The translations under genes were made by a program, and so were the position numbers. Below, one piece after another: positions 10,874 through 21,866 of a stretch of 64,000 nt of DNA (positions are counted from its first letter, which is position 1; the number at the start of each line of letters is the position of its first letter). A model generated the notes under the pieces. It saw only the letters and a program-made list of their open reading frames with translations, ran no database searches and was not told the DNA's origin. This stretch comes from Lineus longissimus (lineage: Eukaryota; Nemertea; Pilidiophora; Heteronemertea; Lineidae): contig NC_088324.1 in assembly GCF_910592395.1 (NCBI RefSeq), forward strand, positions 2,358,001-2,422,000, in the 5' to 3' direction.

Positions 10874-12196
10874 GGTGCTCCACTCACAAAGTTTAAGTGA
10901 AACAGCCACCAAGCCATGGGTAATCGTCGAGAAATGTGGGAACATTCGAACGGCCAACTGCAACTGTAAAGCGGGTTTAGGTGGAACCTGAACCCATGTG
11001 TCAGCTACGCTTTTCTGGGTGGAGGCAGCTGATCGTCACAGAGAAAAAAAACTGTCACACAAGAAAAGGCATACTGGCTTTTACCATCTGGGATGTAGAA
11101 AGTATCATATGAACCAGCTCATTGAATTGACTTTACATCTGCCAATTCCACGAGGAAGAAATTAGACGGTTTGATTGATAGTGATCATGGTGAAAGGCCA
11201 AGAGCTACATGTATTATTGCAAGACCAGTTTCTCCGTGGAGGAAGGAAATTCCTGCCCCAGGGGCACAATACATTGTAGACTTTTTTCAAGGGCTTGATT
11301 TGATTGGTGCTAATTCAAGCAATCTAACTGTTACTGAGCCATTCAATTCAAAATATGTACCAACGGTTGCAAGGGATGAGTTTCCAAGGCCACTTACAGA
11401 ATTGAGGAAGAAAAGTTTGTGTATCCTTGAATATAACATATTGTTAGCGGACTGCGGTGATATTCAGATTGCCATTAGCCAGAAAGAGGCTGACTTAGTT
11501 GAAGAAAGTACTCGTAGCCAGTCTGATAGTAAGCTTTGGTTCAGGTATCGTGCTGGTAGAGTAACTGCCTCAATATTGAAAGCGGTCTGCCACACAGACA
11601 TTCACATGCCAGCAGCAAGTCTCATCAAACGGATTTGTTACCCTGAAACTGCAAAGTTTCAGACCAAGGCCACAGTCTAGGGTTGCGAACATGAGAGTGC
11701 TGCCAGGGAAGACAGGATATCAGGTCCAGGTCCAGCTTTTTCTTTGTCATAAAGATTACAGTGATTTTGTTGTATGGACAGAGAAACGTTATCATAAACT
11801 TACTATTTTGCCAGATGAAGAATTTGGGCTGGTATCTTACCAAAGGCTAGAGAATTCTTTGAAAAGGTGCTTCCACCAGAATTGGTTGGAAAATTTTACT
11901 CTCATGCACCGCTGGGTAACCGATCCTGTTATAGTACCCCAAGGCCCAGTACTTCGTCTGAGAGTCAAAACAGAGCAGACCATTCGAAAAATTCTTGGTG
12001 CTATTGTAGAAAAAGTGTTGATTGGGATAGTTTGATCATATGTGGCAATGGAAATTGTCCAATTCAGAGGTTCCATCTGTCCTGCTTGAAACTAAGTGCA
12101 TGTCCAAAAAAAAAGAAATTGGTTTTGTCCAGAATGTAGAAAAAGACCTAAGGCGGAGATTAGAAAGGGAGGAATCAAAAGGAAATTGGTTTTCTG
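10874..12196 (+). pseudogene. SWIM zinc finger - YqaJ nuclease - PHD finger gene, decayed
   Basis: After a 3' splice site (tattttag) the frame reads VLHSQSLSETATKPWVIVEK, then the SWIM finger (ANCNCKAGLGGT, stop where the next Cys is expected, then THVSATLFWVEAA). Next comes the YqaJ lambda-exonuclease-like domain: SKLWFRYRAGRVTAS, a TAG at 11678-11680 where Trp is expected before GCEHESAARE, then after frameshifts DFVVWTE and LPDEEF, and in another frame REFFEKVLPPELVGKFYS. A PHD finger follows (WCYCRKSVDWDSLIICG, then FHLSCL, then WFCPEC). At least four in-frame stops (about 10978, 11098, 11131, 11678) and several frameshifts make it a pseudogene. Its neighbour, a convergent DDE_4 transposase, suggests both belonged to one ISL2EU-type transposon. 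Confidence 0.8.
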
Positions 12197-12623
12197 AATG
12201 TTGAAAGACAGAAAACAGACTTGTGCAGATGGTTTTGGAGTCGTACGATGTAGTGAGAAATAGAGTTCCATGAAAGCAAAATGGGTCTAAGTGCCAAACT
12301 TTCAGCCATTTTGATGTGGGTCACATTTCTGTTTACCTTTGTGTACATTGTCGTGTTTTTGTCTCGCAATGTAGATCATCTAAATGTGTGCTCAAGTGCC
12401 AAATTATCAGCTGTGATATGTGTATATAGTTTCTGTTCAATTGTTTTTCTGTCTGGTCAAGGTGAAAACAAATCTACATGCATTTTCTGAATGGTTGAAT
12501 CACAATTTTCAGCACCTGTCACATGAGTGCATTAATTTTGTTTTAATACTTTTCAAGTTTAAAATTGAAAACATTGAAAATTGTGATCCAGCTCTAAACG
12601 TATCGTTAATCTTGAGTGTGAAG
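12197..12623. other. Intergenic/3' region of the SWIM-YqaJ pseudogene; nothing else seen
   Basis: T- and A-rich sequence without recognisable coding or repeat structure. Confidence 0.4.
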
Positions 12624-13000
12624 AATGAGGAACCGGCGTTAAGATAAATGCCAGTGGCGGCGCCACAATCGATCCTTCTAACGCCATGACGTCATTTTCT
12701 GGTCTGTTGACGTAGCATGAGGTCAATCACGGGAAACTATTGCGTACATTTTTGCACAGGATTTCAACATCAGAAAACGTGCCCAATAACTGGCATCGCG
12801 CATATTTTCCACAAAATTATCTTAAGAAACTGATAGCTCAATAGATTTAAAACAGGAAGATGCAAACGTAGCCGAAATCGGTCGAAAATAAGCGATCGTT
12901 TTCGGGCTCAGAAATAACATGATAATGCATTGGTTATGGAGAGTTTTGGTATGATCGATTGCAGCGCCACGTGGCGGATAAATCGCGCCGGTTCCTCATT
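12624..13000. mobile_element. MITE, 377 bp, superfamily unknown
   Basis: The left end AATGAGGAACCGGCG and the right end CGCCGGTTCCTCATT are exact inverted repeats. Further in, GCGGCGCCACAATCGATC pairs loosely with GATCGATTGCAGCGCCACG. No clear target duplication, so the superfamily is open. It lies between the two convergent decayed genes. Confidence 0.7.
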
Positions 13001-13800
13001 ACATTGCAATGGTGTATACAGCCATTGATTTTTTACAATATATCGATGTTTATCTAAATAAGATAATAAATTCTTTATCTTTGTAACATACTGTCTTGGT
13101 TCGGCTAAACTTTAGAATCCCCGATCGGAAATGACGTAGTTTGATCGCATTCAACTATAAATCCATTGAACAGTGGTGCTTGGTTAGTCAACCGATGACC
13201 TTTTTTTTGGGTGTGATCGGGGATTGTAAACTCGTTCCCTTGGTTCTTGTAATTAACCAGGAAACGCTGTAGTCTAATTGTAGCCGTCAAGGCCAGAAAA
13301 GTTCACACGACCCGTAATTCCTTTTTAATGTGCGGTAAACTGTAAGAAAACCATTTATTTTTTAATCATTAACAGGTATAATGTACATGTATTGGCTAAA
13401 TGAAATAAGAGAAAAATGAACAGAATATAATTTGAGAAATACAAATTTAAATAACTCACCAATTCGTGGCTAGTTTACTGGGTAAAAAATACACCGCTCC
13501 AAGGGCATAGCAGAAGACTAACTAAAATAGGTTCCCTCATGTGCACTCGCAGCTGAGGCCCAGGTTAGTTATATAAGCTATCTCATTAGGCCTACTATTA
13601 TTACAGCAAGTCAGAAACTCCACAAGGGCCTGAGCCATAACTGCAACAAAAGGGGACCAAATGTAAAATATAAAAAGGTAACTTAAAAAAAAAGTAATTT
13701 GAATAAAAATTGAATGTAAACTTTCACACTAATATAGTGTAGATGTTCGTCTAACATGAGGATAACTTGCTTTGGTCTCCTCCAATCCAATATGTGACAA
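13001..13800. other. No gene recognised; one 11-bp inverted pair
   Basis: AATCCCCGATC (13116-13126) and its exact complement GATCGGGGATT (13215-13225) could mark a small fold-back. Otherwise AT-rich. Confidence 0.4.
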
Positions 13801-13806
13801 GACAGT

Positions 13807-14778
13807 TTAAGGAAAAGTTATTGGAGGTGGAAATTGTCCTAGTGGGGCTGAAGAGTACCAGTTGCAGCAGTTTGAGACAGACTCCTGGTGAATACAACTC
13901 GTCCTCCAGTCCAGGATGTGACAAAACCCACAGTGCTCAGTCAAATATTTATCACTGACTCGCCCAGACCATGCCCTTGAGATGAATGAAATGACTCCTT
14001 GTGGAGTGATCCCAATCAAAAACTTCATTGTATTGTGGTGCTTGTATGTGCTCCAAGTTTGTGCCCTGGCCATGAGATTCGACGGTATATCAATGAATAC
14101 CTCAAAACAATCTATTATAACAGCCACTTTCATAACAAAGTTAACTCGGAAGCTCATAGGTATCGTCTTTGGCCATTTTACTAGAAACCCCAGTCTGCAG
14201 TGCATTACATCAATAATAGATCTGATTACTCTTGACACAGTTGATACAGACACACAAAACCTATAGGCAAGATCTTGAGAGGAAAAGTTAAGTCTCAGTC
14301 TCATCAAAGTCAGTACAACTTGTTGAAATTTAGTGAGAGCACTCCGACCTGTGCAACTGATGGAAGAGTTCACAAAGTTGAAGACACGCATCAATAATAA
14401 AAAGTTCTGCAAGCCAGTGTAAAAGTTGACACGATTGTCATCAACCTTAAAGAAGTCCTCATTGAGTTCTTTACTATTGCATTTCTCTTTGAGATCCATA
14501 TTTTCCTGCAGAAGACAATTTATTTCAGTTTGCATGGCCTCAATATTATCCCCAGACAAGTCAGTCTGTGTCCCCTTTTCATTGGGCAATGGTAATTCTG
14601 TCTCTAACTCGGCTTTGAGATTGAGCTCAGCATTGCGATCAAGAAGGGCTGATGCCAGTTCAATTTCACATATTCTCTGAGCACGCTCCACCCTCCTCTC
14701 ATGACGTGCTGCAGCTGTCTCAGCAATCTTCTGTTTTTCATGGCCAAGTTTCAAGTTTGTCGCATTGCTAATATTCAC
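13807..14778 (-). pseudogene. HTH_4/DDE_4-type transposase (PIF/ISL2EU-like), decayed
   Basis: The 323-residue minus-strand frame has a charged coiled-coil-like amino part (residues about 10-110). A helix-turn-helix follows ([21 protein letters not shown], then [12 protein letters not shown]). Then comes the start of a DDE_4 catalytic domain: [12 protein letters not shown] with the first Asp, [20 protein letters not shown], and [11 protein letters not shown]. In this family the next conserved block is usually LADRGF with another catalytic Asp; here the frame is lost right after CGF, so the rest is unrelated sequence. A duplicated string (TCCTCCA-TCCA-TGTGACAA) at about 13778-13800 and 13900-13923 sits where the frame fails. 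It faces the SWIM-YqaJ-PHD pseudogene. Confidence 0.78.
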
Positions 14779-14810
14779 AGTGCTGTGGCTGAATGAGCGT
14801 GTGTGTGCGT

Positions 14811-14826
14811 GGGGGGGGGGGGGGGG
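14811..14826. repeat. G16 homopolymer
   Basis: A run of 16 G. Similar long G runs occur at 4353-4367 and 52758-52773 and a C run near 15553-15564. Length may be unreliable in the assembly. Confidence 0.8.
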
Positions 14827-15295
14827 TCACAACTCCAAAGAATAGACAGGATGTGGTTTCCCTTCATTAACAATCAGCAAGCATGCCCACCCCTCAGGCT
14901 TAAGCTAAGGTGTGGCTGTCTTACGTCAGGGGCACAACTCTATTTAGGTAAGACAGGATGTGACGAGCTGTTTCGAAACAATTAGTAGCCATGCCCAACC
15001 ATTAAAATTGTCCATGATGTGGACTGTCTCACGTCGGCGTCACAGCTAATCCGTGGTAAAGACGGGATGTGACTGTCTCTTTAGAAACAACCAACAGTCA
15101 TGCCCATCTATTACGCTCAGGTTATGATGTGACTGTCACGTATCAGTGTCGCAACTCCAAAGTAAAGAGATGTGACGGTCTCTGCAGGAGCACTCAGCGA
15201 TAATGTCCATCCCTTAGGCTTAGGATTTACTGTGACTGTATCGTGTCAGTGTCACTCCGTCATCGTCAAGAAGATAATATGACTGTATTTACAAG
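14827..15295. repeat. Degenerate tandem repeat, ~102-109 bp period, about four units
   Basis: The phase marker CACAACTC or its variants recurs at about 14828, 14933, 15041, 15151 and 15252. Each unit carries AAGACAGGATGTGAC, then CATGCCCA, then a GTGACTGTCTCACGTC-like end. The copies are strongly diverged, so the array is old. Confidence 0.7.
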
Positions 15296-15600
15296 AGTGT
15301 ACAGTGCTGGTTTAATATGTTACCAACTTGGCAGTAGATAACAACTTCCTGCAGCGCTCCTGTACGTTATGGTTTTGCAGAATAACTCACATTTAGAATT
15401 ATCTCACTAATCTCGGTCTAGACTCTCCGTAGGCACGCGTGAGGCAGGTGTAACTCACCAGACAGTGGACCACTTGTTAGTTCGTAGCGCCTCGCTGAGA
15501 ACATCGAGTGTCTCCCATTTTAAAACATGCATCCGCGTGGTTGACACCCCCTCCCCCCCCCCCCAAAAAAATGTGGACAGTTGGCAAAGCAAGTGCACGG
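15296..15600. other. Unique-looking spacer with poly-C/poly-A tract
   Basis: Contains C12 followed by A7 at about 15553-15571. No gene recognised. Confidence 0.35.
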
Positions 15601-15884
15601 GAAATGGTTTTTAAATGTTTGAATGGTTTAAAAACACAATTTTTAGAAGCGAGGTCAACAGGGTCAAAAGAAATAGTTTTTGGCGCCAATGATGTCGGCA
15701 ATGGTAGATTTGAATTAAGATTCGAGTCGATTCTTTTGGAAGCCGAAAGTGCGGATGCACAGGGCAATTGCATTTAGAGAGCTCCGCCGACTGATAGTCA
15801 AACTATTCCCTGGCAGAGCATGCTCCGCACAAAACAGTGAACTCTTCACTGTCTCCATTTTCCGCTTACACAGTAGACAGTTCA

Positions 15885-16545
15885 CAGTTACCAGATTGTG
15901 ACTCGTGGCTGTGAATGATAGGACCTCGACCCCTGATCACTGCCAAACTTTATATGTGAGACAAAAAGTTACCTGATTGTGACTTACGGCTGGGAATGAT
16001 GGGACCCCGACCCATGAGCACTGCCAAACTTTATATGTGAGACAAAAAGTTACCAGATTGTGACTCGTGGCTGGGAATGATGGGACCCCGACCCATGATC
16101 ACTGCCAAACTTCATAAGTGAGACAAAAAGTTACCAGATTGTGACTCGTGGCTGAGAATGATAGGACCCCGACCCATGACCACTGCCAAACTTTTTATGT
16201 GAGACAAAAAGTTACCAGATTGTGACTCGTGGCTGGGAATGATAGGACCCCGACCCATGATCACTGCCAAACTTCATACGTGAGACAAAAAGTTACCAGA
16301 TTGTGACTCGTGACTGGGAATGATGGGACCCCGACCCATGATCACTGCCAAACTTCATACGTGAGACAAAAAGTTACAAGATTGTGACTCGTGGCTGGGA
16401 ATGATAGGACCCCGACCCATGACCACTGCCAAACTTTATATGTGAGACAAAAAGTTACCAGATTGTGACTCGTGGCTGGGAATGATGGGACCCCGACCCA
16501 TGATCACTGCCAAACTTCATAAGTGAGACAAAAAGTTACCAGATT
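15885..16545 (+). repeat. 81-bp satellite array, about eight monomers, inside the first macrosatellite unit
   Basis: TGAGACAAAAAGTTACCAGA recurs every 81 bp (15957, 16038 and so on). Monomers contain GTGACTCGTGGCTGGGAATG and GACCCATGATCACTGCCAAA. The flanks are macrosatellite sequence (ending CAAACTATTCCCTGG, resuming CTTGAAAAGTTCGCGGG). The same satellite occurs in the opposite orientation at 60715-64000. Confidence 0.9.
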
Positions 16546-16929
16546 GCTTGAAAAGTTCGCGGGTGAAGGGGTTTTCTTCATCATCATATTGATAATGATA
16601 ATAATGATGATGGTTTAAGAGCGCTGGCGGATCCATGAACTGGAAGAAAAGGGAGCGTGCACTGCATTTCTCATCAAAATTGCTGCACTACAGGTGGGTT
16701 CCAAAATTTCATGGTCAATTTCAAAGATCCTATAACAATCAGGGGGCGTGTCTCTGGTGCACCCCCTTGGATACGCGCCTGATAAACGTTCATGGATGAA
16801 AAATAGAAAGAAAGCTTTAAAAAAAACCCATATAAGATTCGCCAGGGTTTGAATCTAATTGGAATCCGCGCCTGATAAACGTTCATGGATGAAAAATAGA
16901 AAGAAGACCTTTTAAAAAAACGAAAAAAT

Positions 16930-16993
16930 ACATTCGAACCCGTGACCACCCAATCTAAAGCGCAGCGCTCTAACCGCTGAGCTATCAGGGCGT
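16930..16993 (-). repeat. tRNA-like Pol III head (tRNA-derived SINE), copy 1
   Basis: On the minus strand it reads GATAGCTCAGCGGTTAGAGC, an A-box-bearing D arm, and GGTTCGAA, a B box/T arm, at tRNA spacing. The anticodon stem does not pair well and no CCA-adjacent acceptor is clean, so this is a tRNA-derived SINE head, not a tRNA gene. Runs of T and A follow downstream. Confidence 0.6.
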
Positions 16994-17811
16994 TCATGTT
17001 TGACGTGAGATATTCGGCAATCTGAAGACAGGCCTTAGGGTACAAGCCATGATTGTGGCTAGGTCACGCTGGCGGAAGAGTAATTGGGTGCAAATAGTTC
17101 CAAGGTAACCGTATAACTCAATATAACTAAATATATTGCTTAATATATCGTATATATATAGCTCGGTGATTTTATTGAAAATGTTTGCAATTGGTTTAAA
17201 TGTTTGAATGGTTTAGAAACAACATTTTTAGAAGCGAGTTCAACAGGGTCAAAAGAAATAGTTTTTGGCGCCTATGATGTCCGCAATGGCAGATTTGAAT
17301 TAAGATTCGAGTCGATTCTTTTGGAAGCCGAAAGTGCGGATGCACAGGGCAATTGCATTTAGAAAGCTCCGCCGACTGATAGTCAAACCATTCCCCGGAG
17401 TGCTCGAAAACCTGGAATCAGTGTGTACTTCAGCTTGAAAAGTTCGCGGGTGAAGGGCTTTTCTTCATCACGATATTGATATTGATAATAATGATGATGG
17501 TTGGCGGATCCAGGAACTGGAAGAAGAGGGAGCGTGCACTGCATTTCTCATCAAAATTGCTGCACTACAGGTGGGTTCCAAAATTTCATGGTCAATTTCA
17601 AAGATTCTATAACAATCAGGGGGCGTGTCTCTGGTGCACCCCCTTGGATACGCGCCTGATAAAAGATTATGGATGAAAAATAGAAAGAAAGCTTTTAAAA
17701 AAAACGATATAAGATTCGCCAGGGTTTGAATCTAATTCGAATATGCGCCTGATAAACGTTCATGGATGAAAAATGGGAAGAAGACCTTTTAAAAAAACGA
17801 AAAAATACATT

Positions 17812-17879
17812 CGCCAGGGTTCGAACCCGTGACCACCTAATCTAAAGCGCAATGCTCTAACCGCTGAGCTATCAGGGCG
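17812..17879 (-). repeat. tRNA-like Pol III head, copy 2
   Basis: Same block as copy 1 in the next macrosatellite unit; it keeps GGGTTCGAACCC and TAGCTCAGCGGTTAGAGC with a small change in the middle (ATTGCGC instead of CTGCGC). Confidence 0.6.
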
Positions 17880-18705
17880 TTCATGTTTGACGTGTGATAT
17901 TCGGCAATCTAAATAAGGCCTTAGGGTACGCGCCATGATTGTGGCTAGGTCACGCTGGCGGAAGAGTAATTGGGTGCAAATAGTTCCAAGGTAACCGTAT
18001 AACTCAATATAACTAAATATATTGCTTAATATATCGTATATATATAGCTCGGTGATTTTATTGAAAATGTTTGCAATTGGTTTAAATGTTTGAATGGTTT
18101 AGAAACAACATTTTTAGAAGCGAGTTCAACAGGGTCAAAAGAAATAGTTTTTGGCGCCTATGATGTCCGCAATGGCAGATTTGAATTAAGATTCGAGTCG
18201 ATTCTTTTGGAAGCCGAAAGTGCGGATGCACAGGGCAATTGCATTTAGAAAGCTCCGCCGACTGATAGTCAAACCATTTCCCGGAGTGCTCGAAAACCTG
18301 GAATCAGTGTGTACTTCAGCTTGAAAAGTTCGCGGGTGAAGGGCTTTTCTTCATTATGATATTGATATTGATAATAATGATGATGGTTAAAGAGCGCTGG
18401 CGGATCAAGGAACTGGAAGAAGAGGGAGGGTGCACTGCATTTCTCATCAAAATTGCTGCACTACAGGTGGGTTCCAAAATTTCATGGTCAATTTCAAAGA
18501 TTCTATAACAATCAGGGGACGTGTCTCTGGTGCACCCCCTTGGATACGCGCCTGATAAACGTTCATGGATGAAAGTAGAAAGAAAGCTTTTAAAAAAAAG
18601 ATATAAGGTTCGCCAGGGTGTGAATCTAATTCAAATCCGCGCCTGATAAATGTTCATGGATGAAAAATGGAAAGAAGACCTTTTAAAAAACGAAAAAATA
18701 CATTC

Positions 18706-18772
18706 TCCGGGGTTCGAACCCGTGACCACCGAATCTAAAGCGCAGCGCTCTAACCGCTGAGCTATCAGGGCG
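18706..18772 (-). repeat. tRNA-like Pol III head, copy 3
   Basis: Same block; here the T arm reads GGGTTCGAACCCCGG. Confidence 0.6.
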
Positions 18773-19585
18773 TTCATGTTAGACGCGAGATATTCGGCAA
18801 TCTGAAGACAGGCCTTAGGGTACAAGCCATGATTGTGGCTAGGTCACGCTGGCGGAGGAGTAATTGGGTGCAAATAGTTCCAAGGTAACCGTATAACTCA
18901 ATATTACTATAGATATTTCTTAATATATCGTATATATATCGCTCGGTGATTTTATTGAAAATGTTAGCAGTTGATTTAAATGTTTGAATGGTTTAAAAAC
19001 AAAATTTTTAGAAGCGAGGTCAACTGGGTCAAAAGAAATAGTTTTTGGCGCCAATGATGTCGGCAATGGCAGATTTGAATTAAGATTCGAGTCGATTCTT
19101 TTGGAAGCCGAAAGTGCGGATGCAAAGGGCAATTGCATTTAGAAAGCTCCGCCGACTGATAGTCAAACCATTCCCTGGAGTGCTCGAAAACCTGGAATCA
19201 GTATGTACTTCAGCTTGAAAAGTTCGCGGGTGAAGGGGTTTTCTTCATGATAATATTGATAATGATAATAATGATGATGGTCTAAGAGCGCTGGCGGATC
19301 CAGAAACTGGAAGAAGAGGGAGTGTGCACTGCATTTCTCATCAAATTTGCTGCACTGCAGGTGTGTTCCAAAATTTCATGGTCAATTTCAAAGATTCTAT
19401 ATCAATTAGGGGGCACCCCCTTGAATACGCGCCTGATAAACGTTCATGGATGAAAGTAGAAAGAAAGCTTTAAAAAAAAGATATAAGGTTCGCCAGGGTG
19501 TGAATCTAATTCGAATCCGCGCCTGATAAACGTTCATGGATGAAAAATGGAAAGAAGACCTTTTAAAAAAACGAAAAAATACATT

Positions 19586-19653
19586 CGCCGGGGTTCGAAC
19601 CCGTGACCACCCGATCTAAAGCGCAGCGCTCTAACCGCTGAGCAATCAGGGCG
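19586..19653 (-). repeat. tRNA-like Pol III head, copy 4
   Basis: Same block with one change in the A-box region (TTGCTCAGCGG). Confidence 0.6.
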
Positions 19654-20094
19654 TTCATGTTTGACTTGAGATATTCGGCAATCTGAAGACAGGCCTTAGG
19701 GTACAAGCCATGATTGTGGCTAGGTCACGCTGGCGGAAGAGTAATTGGGTGCAAATAGTTCCAAGGTAACCGTATAACTCAATATTACTATATATATTTC
19801 TTAATATATCGTATATATATATATAGCTCGGTGATTTTATTGAAAATGTTTGCAGTTGATTTAAATGTTTGAATGGTTTAAAAACAAAATTTTTAGAAGC
19901 GAGGTCAACAGGGTCAAAAGAAATAGTTTTTGGCGCCAATGATGTACTAGAAGGCGATACCGTATTAACAGACAATTTAGAGAAAAGTAATCTTCTTAAT
20001 AAATTTCTGGCTAAACAATGCTCACTGGATGAACAAGATAGAACATTACCAGACACTACCCAAGATGGACCTGAACTTCAGTTCCGTGAATTTA

Positions 20095-20373
20095 CTGTGT
20101 GAGAACAGCAATATCATCATTCACATAGGCCACTCTGACCTCCCGGACCCATCCAAAGGTGAACTGATTGTGTGCATCCAATCCTTTATAGGCACGCATT
20201 TCCCGAGTGCTTTACACTGGGTTAGTAGACAGAACAAGGTAGTTAACCATGTCAATGTACGTTATTTCAGGCAATGCCTTGCGTTCATCGCTAAAATCGG
20301 ACTTTTTCATGCAATAGGTATCAACTCCATTAATGTCTTTTAACTTATATTTGTATAATCGTTTGTTTTCAGG
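20095..20373 (-). pseudogene. SWIM-YqaJ gene 5' fragment, unit 1
   Basis: The minus strand reads PENKRLYKYKLKDINGVD, then ALPEITYIDMVNYLVLSTNP, a TAA stop, then LDAHNQFTFGWVREVRVAYV, the region that precedes the SWIM finger in this protein family. The start exon has been lost here by a deletion of about 110 bp that brings GGTCA next to ACATGGCGG. Dead fragment. Confidence 0.68.
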
Positions 20374-20850
20374 TCAACATGGCGGCCGGTGGAAACCTGT
20401 GACGTCATTGCAAAGGGTCTATTAAAAGCGAGTATTGCTCGAGCAACATGCACAGTACCCTTCCCACGACAAAAATCATTATCAAAGCGATCTTAGAATA
20501 ACCGTCATCAAGTTAAACGAGAGTTTCTGAGCGGAAGCCTATTGTCAATATGATATATCCTTGTTAGAGCAACTGATCTGCACCAGAACAGGAATTAAGT
20601 AGGCACATTTTAACGACCGGGACATGTACGCTAAACAGTAGGCTGAATCGGCTGTAGTATGGCAAAGTCCGCATTTAAGCTTACGTTATCGTAGGCTCTT
20701 TCTTGAATTGCCTGTCCCCGCTGCAAGTTTGTTTCATTTCGTAATGATACACAAAAACACTTCAACAAAATGTTTGACAATATAAAACCGATGTAGATTG
20801 AAGAATCAAAACATTAGGAACGTGTTTATTGTATAATACCACCAAATTAC

Positions 20851-21110
20851 TCACTGTTGTTGCGGACTCTTGTTAGTTGAAGTTGCTGTCAGTGATATTG
20901 TAGTCGCTGACAATCGAACTGCTTTAGTGATCTGTCCGTGCTGTTGTGAACGCTGGATATTGAGATTGGTCAGTGTTGTTGGTGATCTCTCGCATGAAAA
21001 ACTGCTTTTATGATATGTTGAATATTTTCCATGGCACGGTTTTGTGATATCTGAGAATGCTTTGGCAATAAGTTTGATATTACTCACTTCTGCTGTAAAT
21101 TGCGAAATCT
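20851..21110 (-). other. Possible exon of unknown gene, kept in every 7.7-kb unit
   Basis: A minus-strand frame reading FSDITKPCHGKYSTYHKSSF and SCERSPTTLTNLNIQ is preceded by an acceptor-like atttacag. Equivalent frames occur at 28611-28862, 36316-36567 and 55333-55584. It could be an untranslated or coding exon downstream of the secreted-protein gene or just conserved background; I could not join it to anything. Confidence 0.25.
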
Positions 21111-21585
21111 GATGGCGGTGCTGTTTGTGATCGTTGACAATCGGACCGCTTCGAGCATTTATGTTGGCACAAAGTGTCTATGCAGGCAGTCCTGGTTTAT
21201 GGGATATACAGGACGGTGTTTACAGTCACGATATGAAGACAAATTCGGTTCAAATGAACTGAAGGGTAACAAGTTATTTTATAACATGTATAAGGAATAC
21301 AAGCATTGGACCAAAAAGTTGAGTTGGTGTTGATGTGTTGGCTGAGGAGCCCAATTGCTTAAGTTCCTAGAAGTATTGGCTGTCGTCAATATGTTAAAAC
21401 GTTCTCGCCAAATGATTGCGAAGATTCAACCCCTTCGTTAAAGGGTTAAATGACCACATTCAAGCAATAAACCATCCAAACGCTGCTTTAGCAAGTGTAG
21501 CACAATGCATTGCGCTGACAGAGAAATAAATGTACTAATCAAAATATCCGGAAAGAAAATAATTTTTCTTTTTTTTTTCTCTTTT

Positions 21586-21652
21586 GTTAAGCGCCTTGAA
21601 GTATTTTACATCAGGCGCAATATAAATTGTTTTAATAATAATAATAAAAGGA
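21586..21652 (+). repeat. LINE/SINE-type 3' tail, unit 1
   Basis: AAGCGCCTTGAAG...CAGGCGCAATATAAATTG followed by TAATAATAATAATAA is the short stem-loop and simple-repeat tail typical of L2-like LINEs and their SINEs. Copies lie near 29289, 37002 and 56013 in the other units. Confidence 0.55.
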
Positions 21653-21866
21653 GGATCACAAAGTAAGCTGGCGCTTAGAAGCCACGGGAAATATTGGGCT
21701 GCTTGCGAGGTGGTTTGCGTGTTTGAAATTTTGCGAGGTTTTTGTAAATACCACGCAAAATTTGCGTTTAAGTTGCGATAATTTTGCGTAGTCGCTTAAA
21801 TTTGCGTGGTTTTTCCGATGCGTGGCTTTTCCAGAGTCCTATGCTCTCTCGTGGAGTTTACTGTCA

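Larger units (their letters stand above)
15600..19945. repeat. ~886-bp macrosatellite, four units plus a partial fifth
   Basis: The marker GAAGCGAG(T/G)TCAAC occurs at 15646, 17231, 18117, 19011 and 19896, giving steps of 886, 894 and 885 bp. The first step is longer because about 700 bp of another satellite sits inside that unit. Each unit has a frame with FKCLNGL near its start (possibly an old LINE piece), a GATAATAATGATGATGG microsatellite, a twice-repeated GATAAACGTTCATGGATGAAA segment, and a tRNA-like block on the minus strand. The last unit ends at 19945 after GGCGCCAATGATGT, where it joins the 7.7-kb tandem unit. Confidence 0.85.

Noticed and set aside
10669-10896. 75-residue frame inside the right end of the pogo element
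   Set aside because: It runs through the inverted repeat and into the SWIM exon in the wrong frame.
15508-15777. 89-residue frame in the macrosatellite (REMVFKCLNGLKTQF region) as a gene
   Set aside because: It repeats with each unit and resembles only a short LINE-like stretch; no start or domain supports a gene.
16930-19653. Four tRNA genes
   Set aside because: A and B boxes are good, but the anticodon stem and acceptor do not pair; they repeat exactly with the satellite unit, so they are SINE-type heads.
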